Of a stretch of DNA of 64,000 nt, positions 1 through 11,034 are shown in pieces; within the stretch, counting starts at the first letter, position 1; each line of letters begins with the position of its first letter. The stretch lies in NCBI GenBank assembly GCA_033782935.1, contig JAWQEG010003764.1, forward strand, positions 1 through 64,000, read 5' to 3'. The position numbers and the translations under genes were made by a program. The notes below the pieces were generated by a model. It saw only the letters and a program-made list of their open reading frames with translations, ran no database searches and was not told the origin of the DNA. This DNA comes from Petrolisthes cinctipes (Eukaryota > Arthropoda > Malacostraca > Decapoda > Porcellanidae).

Positions 1-2551
1 CCATCAAATCGATTGCCTGCAACATCACATCGAACCACGAGCTCCTTGGAGTTGACCTAGAAATAGGCACTGCAAAAATACAGAACCCTGCTGCTTTATA
101 GACCCCCCTAGACAACTCAATGAGATGGACAGGGACCTATACCAGTTGCTGGGTGAACTAGTGGATGGCAGGGTGTGCATCCTTATGGGGGGACTTCAAC
201 ACACATGTTGACTGGGAAACCAGAGAGCCCTCTGCCGAGAACACACCACTCTTGGAGTTTGTAAATGATGAATTCCTCACTCAATGGGTAAGGGAGCCAA
301 CAAGAGGTGTTAACATACTCGACTTGGTCCTCACCTCAGAGGATGACATCATTCAAGACCTTTCTGTAAACGAAGAAATAGGTGGGAAGCGACCACAAGC
401 TTATAAGATTTTTCAGTTAAAGTCCCTAATATGGAGTCCGTGACCCCGGTGCATAGAAAATTAGACATGGGAGGAGAGCGAACTTTGCAGGTCTTCGTGA
501 AAGCGTTGCTGAAATGGAACTAGAAGAGGGAGAGAGTGCTGATGATCTGTGGAGGTCATTCTTGTCTTCCTTCATGGAACTTCAGTCGCGCTTTATTCCT
601 CTGACGGGAACAGGTCAGAAGTTCATTCAACCGAAGTGGTTTAATCGGGAAATCCGTAACCTACTAAGGGAGAGGAGAACTGCGTATCGTCGAGCGAAGG
701 CATCTGGGGACTTTGACGGTCATAGAAGACTGAATCGAAACGTGAAGTCCAAAATAAGGGCGGCTAAGCGTGCTGAGGAGGTCCGTGTGGCTAGACTCTG
801 CAAAGAGAACCCCAAGGAGTTTTTCAGTTATGTGAATGGCCGTAAACCAATCCGACGCAGGATCGGTCCCTTGGTGAATGAGGATGGAGCATTGATGCAC
901 TCTGATGCAGAAAATGCTAACCTCTTAAATGAGTATTTCTCTTCAGTGTTCTCTGAGGAGAGTGGTCCCATTCCCGAACCTTTGGACTCCTTCAGTGAGA
1001 AGTTGGAGTCAATGGTCTTCACCCAAGAAGAAATCGAGAGAAAAATAAGTCGAATTAAAAGCAAACAAGTCTCCCCGGTCCGATGGGTTCTTACCTAGAG
1101 TGTTGAAAGAAGTGCATGGTGAAGTATCACGGCACCTGTGCATGGTCTTCAACAGGGTAATCCAGACTGGATGCGTTCCTAGAGACTGGCGTGAGGCAGA
1201 GGTGACTCCTATCTTCAAGAAGGGAGATGCTAGCCAACCGTCAAACTACAGACCCATCAGTTTAACCTCGATAGTCTCGTAAACTCATGGAGAGCATCAT
1301 GGTGGACAAAAATAACAGCACACTTAGAATCAAATTTGCTACTGAGGGGTTCCCAGCATGGGTTCCGGCAGCACCGGTCATGCCTCACAAATCTGGTGGA
1401 ATTCTTCCATTTTGTTTTCAGTGAGCATGATCGGGATAAAGCGGTCGATAGTTGTCTACTTAGACTTTCAGAAAGCCTTCGATAAGGTACCCCACCGCCG
1501 CCTCCTTCGGAAAGTGCGTGCACTGGGCATAGACGGAAATGTGGCAATTGGATAGAGAACTGGCTAAGTGACAGACGGCAGCGGGTGGTAGTGAAATGGA
1601 CAGGCTTCAGAGTGGGTGCCCGTTACTAGCGGTGTTCCCCAAGGTTCTGTTCTGGGACCACTACTGTTTATCATCTATGTTAATGACGTGGATGGTGACA
1701 TGGTTGCAAGATTTCCAAATTTGCCGATGATACTAAGCTTGGTATGAATGTCGCGAAAGAAGGAAATACTACCGCTTACAAGAAGATCTTAGGAAGATCG
1801 GGGGAGTGGTCTGACACGTGGCAAATGCCATTTAACGTGAACAAATGCAAAGTTATGCATATAGGCCACAGAAACCCCCGAACAGAGTATAACCTTAAGG
1901 GCAATGCTCTCGTAAGCACTGATACTGAGAAAGACTTGGGTTGTAACTATCACCAGCGACCTCAAGTTCTCAAAGCAGTGTATTGAGGCTGAGAAGAAAG
2001 CCCAAAGGATGTTAGGGTACATAAAGCGACAGTTTGGATACCGGAACAAGGAGATAGTACTTTGTCTGTACAATTCCCTTGTCCGACCGCACCTGGAGTA
2101 TGCAGTCCAGTTTTGGAGTCCTTCTTACCGAAAGGATATCGCTAGATTGGAACGAGTGCAAGCCAGGGCAACCAAACTTATACCCTCTCTTAGACACAAG
2201 AGCTATAAAGAGCGGTTGGTAGAAACTCGATCTGTTCTACTTTGGAAACCGGAGACTGCGTGGTCAGCTATCGAAGTGTATAAAATACTACGAGGCTTTG
2301 ACAATGTAGACTACAGGGACATTTTCCAACTCAGTGAGGGCACAACCAGGAATCATGGCTACAAACTTGAACTGAAGCGATACAACCGTGATCTGTGTGG
2401 TAAGTTCTTTACATACAGCATCTGCGGTACTTGGAACGCGCTTCCTGCTGATGTGGGTCAACAGCAACTCTGTGGATCAGTTCAAGTCCAGATTAGACAA
2501 AGCCTTAAACCACCGTCTAGGTGTTTAAGCCGTTGTGCGAGTGTTCCTTGA
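1..2551 (+). pseudogene. Decayed CR1/Jockey-type non-LTR retrotransposon (EN-RT pseudogene)
   Basis: This is a broken copy of a reverse-transcribing element that begins before the window. An endonuclease piece with the GDFN motif lies near 190-200 and an RT N-terminal region at 514-1098. Typical RT blocks follow: NYRPISLTS near 1245-1270, DFQKAFDKVPH near 1460-1495, [13 protein letters not shown] near 1630-1670, and the catalytic FADD box at 1720-1731. A C-terminal thumb-like part is open from 2009 to 2551. The blocks fall in different frames and are separated by stops and frameshifts, so no intact protein can be made. The FADDTK form of the catalytic box and the general block spacing suit the CR1/Jockey group; the exact clade is inference. 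The 3' end runs into a long CT microsatellite. Confidence 0.85.
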
Positions 2552-2669
2552 TGGTTTCACATGACACATTCGAGGACGGTCGCCTACTTGCGCAACTAAA
2601 CCCACAGGTACCCTCTTTGTATGGATCGTAAGGTCCCCTAGGGTACTTCTTTTCCTTGTAACTCCTTGT

Positions 2670-2670
<1 letters not shown>

Positions 2671-2744
<74 letters not shown>

Positions 2745-2856
2745 TCTCTCTCTCTCCTCTCACTCTCTCTCTCTCTCATCTCTCTCGCTCTCTCTCTCAT
2801 CCTCTCTCCCTCTCCTCTCTCTCTCTACTCTTCTCTCTCTTCTCTCTCTATCTCTC

Positions 2857-2949
<93 letters not shown>

Positions 2950-2951
2950 AC
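2671..2951. repeat. (CT)n microsatellite with interruptions
   Basis: About 280 bp of nearly pure CT dinucleotides with occasional single-base interruptions. It directly follows the 3' region of the decayed CR1-type element. Apparent Arg/Glu-rich reading frames on the other strand are only the translation of this repeat. Confidence 0.95.
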
Positions 2952-3432
2952 ATCTTTTCCAACACAGCTACTGTACACTTACTTAGCCTCATCATTAAAA
3001 CCCCCATCGCAACCAACACCAACACCACTTTTATATTCATCACTATAACCATACCTAACTGTAACGGGAGTGAAGCAAGATGTCTAGGTGGTAAATTTAA
3101 TTCTTACCTTATCCCAGACTTTTAATTAAGTAGACTTGGACGTGTTGGTCGGCTTCGCTGTCTGGGTATTTAGTTCCAAATCTCTTTTCCTTCCTTCTTT
3201 CGTATACAATTTCTTAATTCTATTATTGATTTGGGGTTCCCCGTTATATATGCATTTTATAGTATTAATTCTTACCATTTACGTAGGTTCACACTAAACC
3301 AATTACATTACGTTAATTTACTATATTTATTCTTCAGTCAGATCAACAATAATTAGAATTTAACAATTACAAATACATTAATCCACACACATACATTCTC
3401 ACACGTAATGAAATGCTAGCTAGCTATTCTGT
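2952..3432. other. AT-rich spacer, nothing recognised
   Basis: Unique-looking AT-rich DNA without a convincing reading frame, RNA gene or repeat structure. Confidence 0.6.
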
Positions 3433-3877
3433 ACTCCCACCACTTACTCTACCCCACCACCACCACCACCACTACACCCTGCCCACCCCACCACCACCAC
3501 CACCACTACACCCTGCCCACCCCACCACCACCACCCACCACTACACCCTGCCCACACTTCAAACCCACCACCACCAACCACCACTACCACACCCTGCCCA
3601 CACTTCAAACCCACTTAACCAGCTACCCCACACACACACACACACACACACACACATCCCCAATTTCCTTCACCCCCCATATATACACCCCTCCCCCCTC
3701 CCCCCCCTCAAGGAGACGGACACGTAGCCACAATAAATACCCACCATAACAAATTCCAAGACCGCCCCCCCAAACCCCCCCCCCTCAACCCCCTCCTCCC
3801 TTTCTGCCCCCCCCCCCTCCCAACCCCCATAAATCAGGCTGACCAAAGTGCCGTGAAAATATGAAAATTATCATCAC
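3433..3877. repeat. CCA/CA/poly-C low-complexity block
   Basis: Runs of (CCA)n arranged as irregular units that include an ACACCCTGCCCA segment, then (CA)n at 3630-3655, then long poly-C stretches up to about 3830. The only open frame here (His/Pro/Thr-rich) is a by-product of the repeats. Confidence 0.85.
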
Positions 3878-3914
3878 GGGAAAATTTTGTGTTGGTAATT
3901 CTGGAGCAACTGAA

Positions 3915-4211
3915 TCCTCCAAAAATATTCCTTGCAACAGAACACCATTATTTTTGCTCTTCTGGTTCTGTTTTTTTTTTTTTTTTTTTTTTTTAATCTA
4001 GCATACTTTTGGAGGAATCAAGGCACTTCAATGTATGTACAGTTGGACACATGAATGGGTGGTACAGCCCAGGTGAAAGATAGATACTTGTCCCATGTGA
4101 GAAACCAGTATCTATTATCATGTACATATTTGCTTTTTATTACCATGCTCAATACTGACTTCTGCCCCTGATGGTGTCTCCTATTTGGCACTAATGAACA
4201 CACACACACAC
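3915..4211. repeat. 297-bp direct repeat, left copy (probable target-site duplication)
   Basis: Identical by eye to 6305-6601 across all 297 bp, including a run of 24 T. It starts at TCCTCC and ends in a short CA run. The base just left of it belongs to family A sequence, as expected if this is the original left flank of an insertion site. Confidence 0.85.
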
Positions 4212-6304
4212 TTACTTGCTTAAAGTTGTCCGTCGCAGACGACGATGACTTTGCACCATGCTGAAGAAGACTGAAGAATCAGGTTCGGTGCGGTTACACT
4301 CGATGGACTCGCTGGTGGCTGACGAGTCCAATCCTTGACTTGCATATGCGTCCACAAGTAAGGCACGGGAAATTACCTCCCGCTTGCTGTGGCGCATGAC
4401 GCCGTTGTCGTCTTTCCTCCGCCAGAGTGTTGCAGTGGGTTGTTAGTTGCTCGGTGCCAGTGCGGCACAATGAGTGCCACTCTTGGCGGTTTTCAGCAGC
4501 TGCTTCAAGGTTAGTGGGCACTATTGCACATTTCTTTAGCGTAGTTTTAAGATGGTCTTTGAAGCGCTTGCGAGGGCCACCAGCATGCCGCCTGCCCAGA
4601 CTCAGCTCACCATAAAGGACCTTGCGAGGAAGTCTGTCCTCTGGCATACGAATTGTGTGCCCCACCCAACGCAGTTGTCGTTGCGTGAGGATAGTCTCAA
4701 GGGGTTCAATTTGTGTTCGTCTGCGTATATCAGTGTGGGGAACCTTGTGCCACCACTTGAGCCCTAATATGCGCTGAAGGCAGTTGGTGTGGAAGGCTTC
4801 CAGCTTTTTTAAGTGGCGTCGATATGGTACCCACGATTCACTGCCATATAAAAGGATGGAGAGACAGATTGCCCTGTACACAGATACCTTGGTGGTAGTG
4901 GTAAGGTCTCTGTTCAGAAAGACCCTGCGAGACAGTCTTCCAAAGGCAGCAGAAGCCAGTCCAATGCGGCGTTGAACCTCGCTTGTTAAGTCACAGGAGT
5001 CAGTAAGTACAGAGCCCAGGTAGGTGAACTCCTGGACGTTCTTCAGAGGCTGTTGATTGATGGTGAACTCAACAGGCTCTCGCGGATGTTCATGCATACT
5101 TAGCACTTCTGTTTTGTTGATGTTGATGGCAAGTCCAGAACGAGTGTAGGCATTTGTCACAGCATTGATGGTGCGCTGAAGACCCTCATGTGATGAGCCA
5201 ATTATGGCAGTGTCATCTGCATATTGCAGCTCATGGATTGCCTCCTCTGTTACCCGTGTCTTTGCTTGAAGGCGCCGGATGTTGAATAGGTTACCATCTA
5301 GCCGATAAGACAGCCGGACACCATCAGCAGGGTCAATTTGCTGCTTAGCGATGTTGGAAACAGCTGCAAGGAATAAGTTAAACATAATAGGAGCTATTAC
5401 GCATCCCTGCTTCACCCCTGTGCCCACCAGGAAAGGTTCAGATTTTATCCCTGCACTGGAGACACGTGCCATTGAACCATCATGCAGTGATCTGAGGACA
5501 GCCAAGAATGTTGGAGGGCAGCCAAATTTCCTCAGTGCTTCCCATAGTAGGGGTCTGTTCACCGTATCGAACGCTTTAGCAAGATCCACAAACACCATGT
5601 AGAGGTCTTGATGCTGCTCTATGCTCTTCTCCTGAAGCTGTCTCGCCACAAACACCATATCAGTGGTGCTGCGTTCTCTCCTGAACCCACATTGGGATTC
5701 AGGCAGAACCCGCTCTGCAATGTTGTTGAGGATTCGGGAGAGCAGGATTTTTGTGAGGACTTTTCCCGAGGTGGAGAGAAGGGAGATGCCCCGGCTGTTG
5801 CCACATATGGCCCTATCACCTTTCTTTTTGTAAATGCTTATAATGTCTGCATCTTTCCACTGTTGTGGGCAGCATCTGGATTGCCACACTTCTTGAATGA
5901 TGTTAAGCAGACAGTCTACAACAGCATTACCGCCATATTTCAGGATTTCCGCTGGAATGCTGTCTGGTCCAGTTGCCTTGTTGTTCTTCAGGCTATTGAC
6001 GGCCAGGTGTACTTCTTGACGAGATGGAATGGTGTCAAGTTCTTGCATGGCAGGGAGATCAGGTAGGTTGTTAAGGAAGGTAGGATCTGTTGGGTTACTC
6101 CTGTTCAGAAGGTCTTCATAGTGTTCAGCCCAGCGGCCTAGAATTTCAGACTTTTCAGTAATGAGTGTGGATCCATCAGCACTCCGGGTGGGACAAAAGC
6201 TATTACTTTGGGGCCCATATGCCATCTTGAGGGCATTGTAAAATTGCTGTTGGTCTCCTACATCAGCAAAGCCCTGAATTTCACCTGCAAGCTTGGTCCA
6301 CCAC
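4212..6304 (-). mobile_element. 5'-truncated non-LTR retrotransposon in the palindromic element
   Basis: A 2093-bp insertion on the minus strand, bounded exactly by the 297-bp direct repeats. The 5' end is truncated upstream of the RT, so the endonuclease is missing. The 3' end (about 4212-4290) is a short untranslated tail ending in TTAAGCAAGTAA next to a TG/CA run. The single open frame is intact, and the flanking repeats show no differences by eye. Both suggest a recent insertion. Confidence 0.8.
4294..6303 (-). CDS. Reverse transcriptase of truncated non-LTR element (partial, no start codon)
   Basis: An open frame of 669 codons ending at 4294. It begins mid-protein at the insertion junction; the only in-frame upstream start would be a TTG within the flanking repeat, so this is a 5'-truncated ORF2 rather than a complete gene. 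RT blocks in order: ATGPDSIPAEIL, ISIYKKKGDRAICGNSRGIS, ESQCGFRRERSTTD, VDLAKAFDTVNR, GTGVKQGCVIAPIMFNLF, and the catalytic YADD at 5212-5223. A thumb region with EFTYLGSVLTD follows. The C-terminus carries a C2H2-type finger (CLTCGRIC...HQRVH) at about 4300-4360. The endonuclease and any ORF1 are absent. The protein type is common in animal genomes; the RTE/CR1-like clade label is inference. Confidence 0.85.
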   Translation of the reverse strand, partial: WWTKLAGEIQGFADVGDQQQFYNALKMAYGPQSNSFCPTRSADGSTLITEKSEILGRWAEHYEDLLNRSNPTDPTFLNNLPDLPAMQELDTIPSRQEVHLAVNSLKNNKATGPDSIPAEILKYGGNAVVDCLLNIIQEVWQSRCCPQQWKDADIISIYKKKGDRAICGNSRGISLLSTSGKVLTKILLSRILNNIAERVLPESQCGFRRERSTTDMVFVARQLQEKSIEQHQDLYMVFVDLAKAFDTVNRPLLWEALRKFGCPPTFLAVLRSLHDGSMARVSSAGIKSEPFLVGTGVKQGCVIAPIMFNLFLAAVSNIAKQQIDPADGVRLSYRLDGNLFNIRRLQAKTRVTEEAIHELQYADDTAIIGSSHEGLQRTINAVTNAYTRSGLAININKTEVLSMHEHPREPVEFTINQQPLKNVQEFTYLGSVLTDSCDLTSEVQRRIGLASAAFGRLSRRVFLNRDLTTTTKVSVYRAICLSILLYGSESWVPYRRHLKKLEAFHTNCLQRILGLKWWHKVPHTDIRRRTQIEPLETILTQRQLRWVGHTIRMPEDRLPRKVLYGELSLGRRHAGGPRKRFKDHLKTTLKKCAIVPTNLEAAAENRQEWHSLCRTGTEQLTTHCNTLAEERRQRRHAPQQAGGNFPCLTCGRICKSRIGLVSHQRVHRV

Positions 6305-6586
6305 TCCTCCAAAAATATTCCTTGCAACAGAACACCATTATTTTTGCTCTTCTGGTTCTGTTTTTTTTTTTTTTTTTTTTTTTTAATCTAGCATACTTTT
6401 GGAGGAATCAAGGCACTTCAATGTATGTACAGTTGGACACATGAATGGGTGGTACAGCCCAGGTGAAAGATAGATACTTGTCCCATGTGAGAAACCAGTA
6501 TCTATTATCATGTACATATTTGCTTTTTATTACCATGCTCAATACTGACTTCTGCCCCTGATGGTGTCTCCTATTTGGCACTAATG

Positions 6587-6601
<15 letters not shown>
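6305..6601. repeat. 297-bp direct repeat, right copy
   Basis: Second copy of 3915-4211, at a constant offset of 2390. To its right the CA run continues to much greater length than in the left copy, consistent with the original target having been cut inside a CA microsatellite. Confidence 0.85.
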
Positions 6602-6629
<28 letters not shown>

Positions 6630-6835
6630 CAACAACAACACAATAACAACACACACACACACACACCATCCTCAATATTGACTTCTGGCCCAGGTGGTGT
6701 CTCCTATTTGGCACTAATTAAGGAACACACACACACACACAACAACAACAACAACAACAACAACACACACACACACCACCCTCAATACTGACTTCTGGCC
6801 CTTGTGTTGTCTCCTATTTGGCACTAATTAAGGAA
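6537..6835. repeat. Three tandem units inside family A element
   Basis: A segment containing TCAATACTGACTTCTG, GTCTCCTATTTGGCACTAAT and a CA/CAA microsatellite occurs three times, starting near 6537, 6670 and 6779. The internal CA and CAA tracts differ in length. A further copy lies in the left 297-bp repeat. Confidence 0.75.
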
Positions 6836-7151
6836 CTTGATATTGGGAGAAATGGACCATCTTTCACCTGGGCTGTACCACCCATTCATGTGTCCAACTG
6901 TACCAAGAAAAAAAAAAAAAAAAAAAAAAAAAAAATTACCACCTTAATTAATTTATTAAAAATACTCGAAAATAAATATACCATGCAGGAAAAAACAGGA
7001 CCTGACATACAGACTGACATACAGACAGACAGACAAACAAAAGTAATGGTGTCCTGTTGTTGCTGGGAATAGTTTGGAGGATTCAGTTGCTCCAGAATTA
7101 CCAACACAAAATTTCCCCCTCGAGAAATTGGTGGTGCGTTTGGCAATGGAA

Positions 7152-7489
7152 TTAATTAAGGGGGTGCGGGAGTAGGGGGACAGGCTTGGGGGGGGGGGTG
7201 CAAGAATAGGGGGACAGGATTGGGGTTGGTTTGGGGGGTGCGAGAATAGGGGGACAGGATTGGGGTGGGTAGAAAGCCTGTCCCCTATTCCCGCACCCCC
7301 CTAACTCCCCCCCCCCTCCACACAAGCATGTCCCCCTACTCCCGCATCCCCCTAACTCCCCCACCCAAGCCAGTCCCCTACTCCCGCACCCCCTTAAACC
7401 CCTCCCCCCCACACAAGCCTGTCCCCCTACTCCCGCACCCCCATAAACCCTCCCCCCAAGCCTGTCCCCCTATTCCCACACCCCCTTAA
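7152..7489. mobile_element. TTAA-flanked G/C-rich palindromic MITE (family C)
   Basis: Begins TTAA then GGGGGTGCGGGAGTAGGGGG and ends with the inverse ...CACCCCC then TTAA. The body is a series of ~40-bp units of GGGTGCGGGAATAGGGGGAC type; those left of about 7265 are in one orientation and those to the right are inverted. A second copy lies at 23111-23335. TTAA duplications are typical of piggyBac-type elements, but no transposase is present, so that assignment is inference. Confidence 0.6.
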
Positions 7490-8290
7490 AGTGAGTGTGT
7501 GAGTGTGTGAGGGAATGCGAGTGAAAGAGTACGATGAAGAGGATGTGTGTGAGTGTGTGCGTGAGTGAGTGAGAGAGTAAGATGAAGAGGATGTGTGAGT
7601 GAGTGAATGTGTGAGTGAGTAAGTGAGTGAGTGAGAGAGAAAGATGAAGAGGATGTGTGTGTGAGTGTGTGAGTGTGTATGTGAGTGAGTAAGTGTGAGT
7701 GAAAGAGTGAATGAATGAGTGAGTGGCAGAGTGAGTGAGTGGGCGAGTGAAAGAGAAAGAGAATGAGTGAGTAGCAGAGTGAGTGAATGGGTGAGAGTGA
7801 GTGAGTGCAAGTGAATAAGTAAGAAAAAGAGAATGAATGAGTGGCAGAGTGAGTGTATGAGTGAATGAGTGAGTGGCAGAGTGAATGAGTGTGATTGAAT
7901 GAGTAAGTGACGGAGTGAATGAGTGGCAGAGTGAATGAGAGTGAATGAGTGGCAGAGTGAGTGTATGAGTGGGTGGCAGAGTGAGTGTATGAGTGAGTGA
8001 GAGAGTGGCATAGTGAGTGTATGAGTGAGTGAGAGAGTGACAGAGTGAATGATAGAGTGAGTGAGAGAGTGGCAGAGTGAGTGTATGTATGAGTGTGTGT
8101 GTGAGTGAGTGAGTGTATGTATGAGTGAGAGAGTGGGTGGCAGAGTGAGTGTATATATGAGTGTGTGTGTGTGTGTGTGAGAGAGAGAGTGAGTGTATGT
8201 ATGAATGTGTGTGTGTGTGTGAGTGAGTGAATGCCAGAGTGAGTGAGAGAGTGGCAGAGTGAGTGTATGTATGAGTGTGTGTATGAGTGA
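7490..8290. repeat. (TGAG/TGTGAG)n degenerate minisatellite
   Basis: About 800 bp of GAGTGAGTG/GTGTGTGAG variants with recurring GTGGCAGAGTGAG segments. Long His/Ser/Leu/Thr frames on the minus strand are only the repeat translated and are not counted as genes. Confidence 0.9.
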
Positions 8291-8421
8291 TAAAAAAGAG
8301 GGACGAGATAGGTTGTAAAAAGTATATTATATTTAGTAGGAAAATTAAAATAGGGGAAGAACAAGAGGAAAAAAAAAATGAAGGGAAGAAAAAGAATGGA
8401 AAGGGGAGATTACTGCCGTGT

Positions 8422-8457
<36 letters not shown>

Positions 8458-8767
8458 TAGAGACAAAACCCCATGTGTGTGTGTGTGTGTGTGTGTATCA
8501 GTCGAGTGTAAGCATATTAATATAGATTTACCGAACCATCGAAAAAGCAGAAAGTTTAATATTGGTTGGTGTAATATAACCTTATGTAGTATTAATGTCC
8601 CTGTGAGACGGATAACAAGGTATAAGGTATATAATAAGCCATTTACTCCCTTCCCTCAACACTATAATTATCATCATAACATCTCTTTTCTATTTCCTTC
8701 CTGCATGCTGGCTATCTCACCTCTCTATTGATAGCCTTTGTTTTGACGCTAAAGAACCTATATATAT

Positions 8768-8836
<69 letters not shown>

Positions 8837-8865
8837 ATAAGCCACTCACTTTTTATCAATTCTTC
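8291..8865. repeat. (GT)n and (CT)n tracts with a unique spacer
   Basis: Two (GT)n runs lie at about 8418-8456 and 8474-8498, then roughly 260 bp of unique AT-rich DNA with no gene seen, then a (CT)n run at 8769-8833. Confidence 0.8.
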
Positions 8866-9025
8866 AACTGTCCCTCCTTTCCTTCCATTTCCTTTGTGCT
8901 TGCTGTCCCTCCTTTCCTTCCATTTCCTTTGTGTTTCATGTTCCTCCTTTCCTTCCATTTCCTTTGTGGTTGCTGTCCCTCCTTTCCTTCCATTTCCTTT
9001 GTGTTTCATGTACCTCCTTTCCATT
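8866..9025. repeat. ~34-bp pyrimidine-rich minisatellite
   Basis: Four to five copies of a unit containing CCTCCTTTCCTTCCATTTCC followed by TTTGTG plus a variable tail. Confidence 0.85.
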
Positions 9026-9139
9026 TCTTTTCATCATGCACGCTGTCCTTCCTCTCTGTCACTTTCTCCCTCTTTCTGCAAGGTGGTTTTCCAGGCCAAT
9101 GGGGGGGTCTTCTTTCATCCTCAATTAAGTTCATTCCAC

Positions 9140-9257
9140 CACTCATGACCACCCATCTCTACCTCTCTCCTACCACCCCCGTCCAACTACCACGACCTAC
9201 TACTACCACCACGACCTACTACCCCGTCCAACTACCACGACCTACTACTACTACTCC
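9140..9257. repeat. CTACTACCACCACGAC-type minisatellite (left half)
   Basis: Units of CAACTACCACGACCTACTAC type. The same minisatellite resumes at 14921-15090, so the retrotransposon between them inserted into this repeat. The last 11 bases, ACTACTACTCC at 9247-9257, recur just after the element's poly(A). Confidence 0.8.
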
Positions 9258-9596
9258 GGTCTCGCTCCAGAACAGGTGGAGTGTGGACGTACTCGTGGCG
9301 CTCTGCTTCCATTCTCGTTTGTGTTGTTGTTTTGTGTTGTTTTGGAGTTCTTGTTTGTGTTTTTTGTGTTGTTTGTGAGTTCTTGTTTGTGTGTTGCTGT
9401 TTCTGTGGTGTTGCTGGTTTTGTTTGTCTGTTGTGGTTCTGTGTATAGTTTTGTTGTGATTGTCTGTGTGTGTGTGTGTGTGTGTGTGTCCCTGGCTGAT
9501 TGAGTGTTTAGTTGTTTGTGTTGTTGTTTCCTTTCCATCTAGGCCTTGCCTGGCCTGATGGAGAGTGCGGATTCCTGCTTGGAGGCCGACTTGGCA

Positions 9597-11034
9597 ATGT
9601 CGGAGGAAGACGAGTCTCCAATTGAGGATCACTGGCCTGAGCTGCCTTCTCGCAACCCTCCCCCCCCTCTCCTCGGTCACTCCGCAGCTCAGGTTGCAGC
9701 CGTCCACCTCCTCAACCTCTACCAAGCGACCTGTTGATGCCTCGTCCGACTCCTCGCAGGATTCCGATGGTGTGGACTGTTTACCTCCAGCTGCCAAGAC
9801 TGCCAAGGGTGCTTCAGCTGTGCACGACGTACCTTCTCTGCCTCACCCTGGTGTTTCTTCTTTGTATACCAACTCCTTGCCCTCGTCCAACCTTCCTGCT
9901 TTTGCCCCGAGAGATGCCTATGTCAAACTCTCCTTCTCTGGAAACCCATCTACAGACACAAAGCTGCGTTGGTTGTCTGATGTCAACAGGGCCTTCCAGT
10001 TGCAGCGTGAACTGGCTGAAGTCAAGATGGCTGCTGTCACCTCCCGGTTTGTCTACATCTCTAGGAAGCGTCAGGACATTATTGATAGAGTGAAGGCTGG
10101 TGAATTTTTATCTCTGCCTCTCATTCTTGAAGACTCACCTGAGAGGCCTCGTAAGTTCCCCAGCTACATCCTCACCCGTTTTCCTATTGATGTTGACCCG
10201 AAACTTGCCAAAGGATACCCTGGTGTGTACTTTGCCCGTCGTTTTTTCCAAGATGGTTCACCCATTAGCCGTATTGTTGTTGTCTGGAGTCAACCCGATC
10301 CACCTCCAAATGAGATTTCCTTTGATTTCCTCCCTTGTCTTCCACCGTGTGAGGTGAGGAAACTTCATAATGACCAGCCTTGGTGCTACAGGTGCTGGGG
10401 AGTTGGGCATATCTCCCGGTACTGTTCTGCCAGGCCGAAGTGTGCATGGTGTGCAGCCGACCATGATTCCAAGACGTGTCCTGTCAGGGGTGAACCATCA
10501 CGTCCTGCTGCCTCCACCTCTGAGCCTTCACCTCCTGAAGATACGTCTCGATGGAAGTGTCCACGATGCCTTCAGCCAGGGGTTAACGTGTGGCATGGAT
10601 GTACTCGACGTAAGGTCCAGGCTCATGTCTCTACTATTGCTCCGCCTCCACCACCACCACCACCACCACCACCACCTCCCCAGTCTGCTCCTCCTACCAA
10701 CCCTGCCTCACCTCCAGACCTGGCCCTCCGCAAGTCTGTTGCTACCCTCATGGCACGATGTACGGCTCTTGAAAACCGCTTTTCTGCCCTTGAAGCCAGG
10801 ATTGATGGGCTGGTTGCCGCTCAGGCTGCCAATGACTCCAAACTCTCCACCTTGGTCGAGGCTCAGCAGGCCATCATCTCAACTGTCACTACCCTTACCG
10901 AAAAGATGGATACTGTTGCATCTCGCCTTGAAAAGCTTTTCGAGTCAGTCCCTTCTCCTGGTCCATCTTCTTCTCCAGGCCGCTCATCTGCCCCCACTCA
11001 CCGGACTTCTACCTCCAAATACAGAGTTCGCTAG
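9597..11034 (+). pseudogene. ORF1 (Gag-like nucleic-acid-binding protein), frameshifted, copy 1
   Basis: ORF1 proteins of this class coat element RNA. ATGs at 9558 and 9597 lead into an acidic N-terminus (MSEEDESPIEDHWPELPSRN). A run of 8 C at about 9660-9667, against 7 C in copy 2, shifts the frame, and the rest of the protein lies in the frame ending at 11034. That part holds a conserved central region, then CCHC knuckles CYRCWGVGHISRYC and CAWCAADHDSKTC, a third Cys/His cluster (CPRC...HGC), a poly-Pro tract near 10640-10680, and a heptad-rich coiled coil near 10725-10945. The one-base difference is the only disabling lesion I see. Confidence 0.85.

Larger units (their letters stand above)
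3878..7125. mobile_element. Palindromic MITE-like element (family A), interrupted by a retroelement
   Basis: The outer ends are inverted repeats of about 80 bp. The left end reads GTGTTGGTAATTCTGGAGCA at 3889 and the right end is its reverse complement near 7082-7101, with TCCTCCAAA and CAACA..ACACCATTA blocks in the same order on each side. Inside, a poly-T run (3971-3994) mirrors a poly-A run (about 6907-6933), and the segment at 4041-4080 is the reverse complement of 6858-6900. No transposase is visible. Shorter relatives occur at 36300-36452, 57244-57531 and 57690-57870; those with clear ends stop at CCCCCTTAA, suggesting TTAA target sites. The element is split by the insertion at 4212-6304. 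Confidence 0.7.

Noticed and set aside
4427..6066. Plus-strand frames opposite the truncated retroelement RT
   Set aside because: They are shadows of the 669-codon RT frame on the minus strand, which carries all the RT motifs.
7427..8474. Long His/Ser/Leu/Thr-rich minus-strand frames
   Set aside because: They are translations of the GAGTGAGTG-type minisatellite and adjacent (GT)n.
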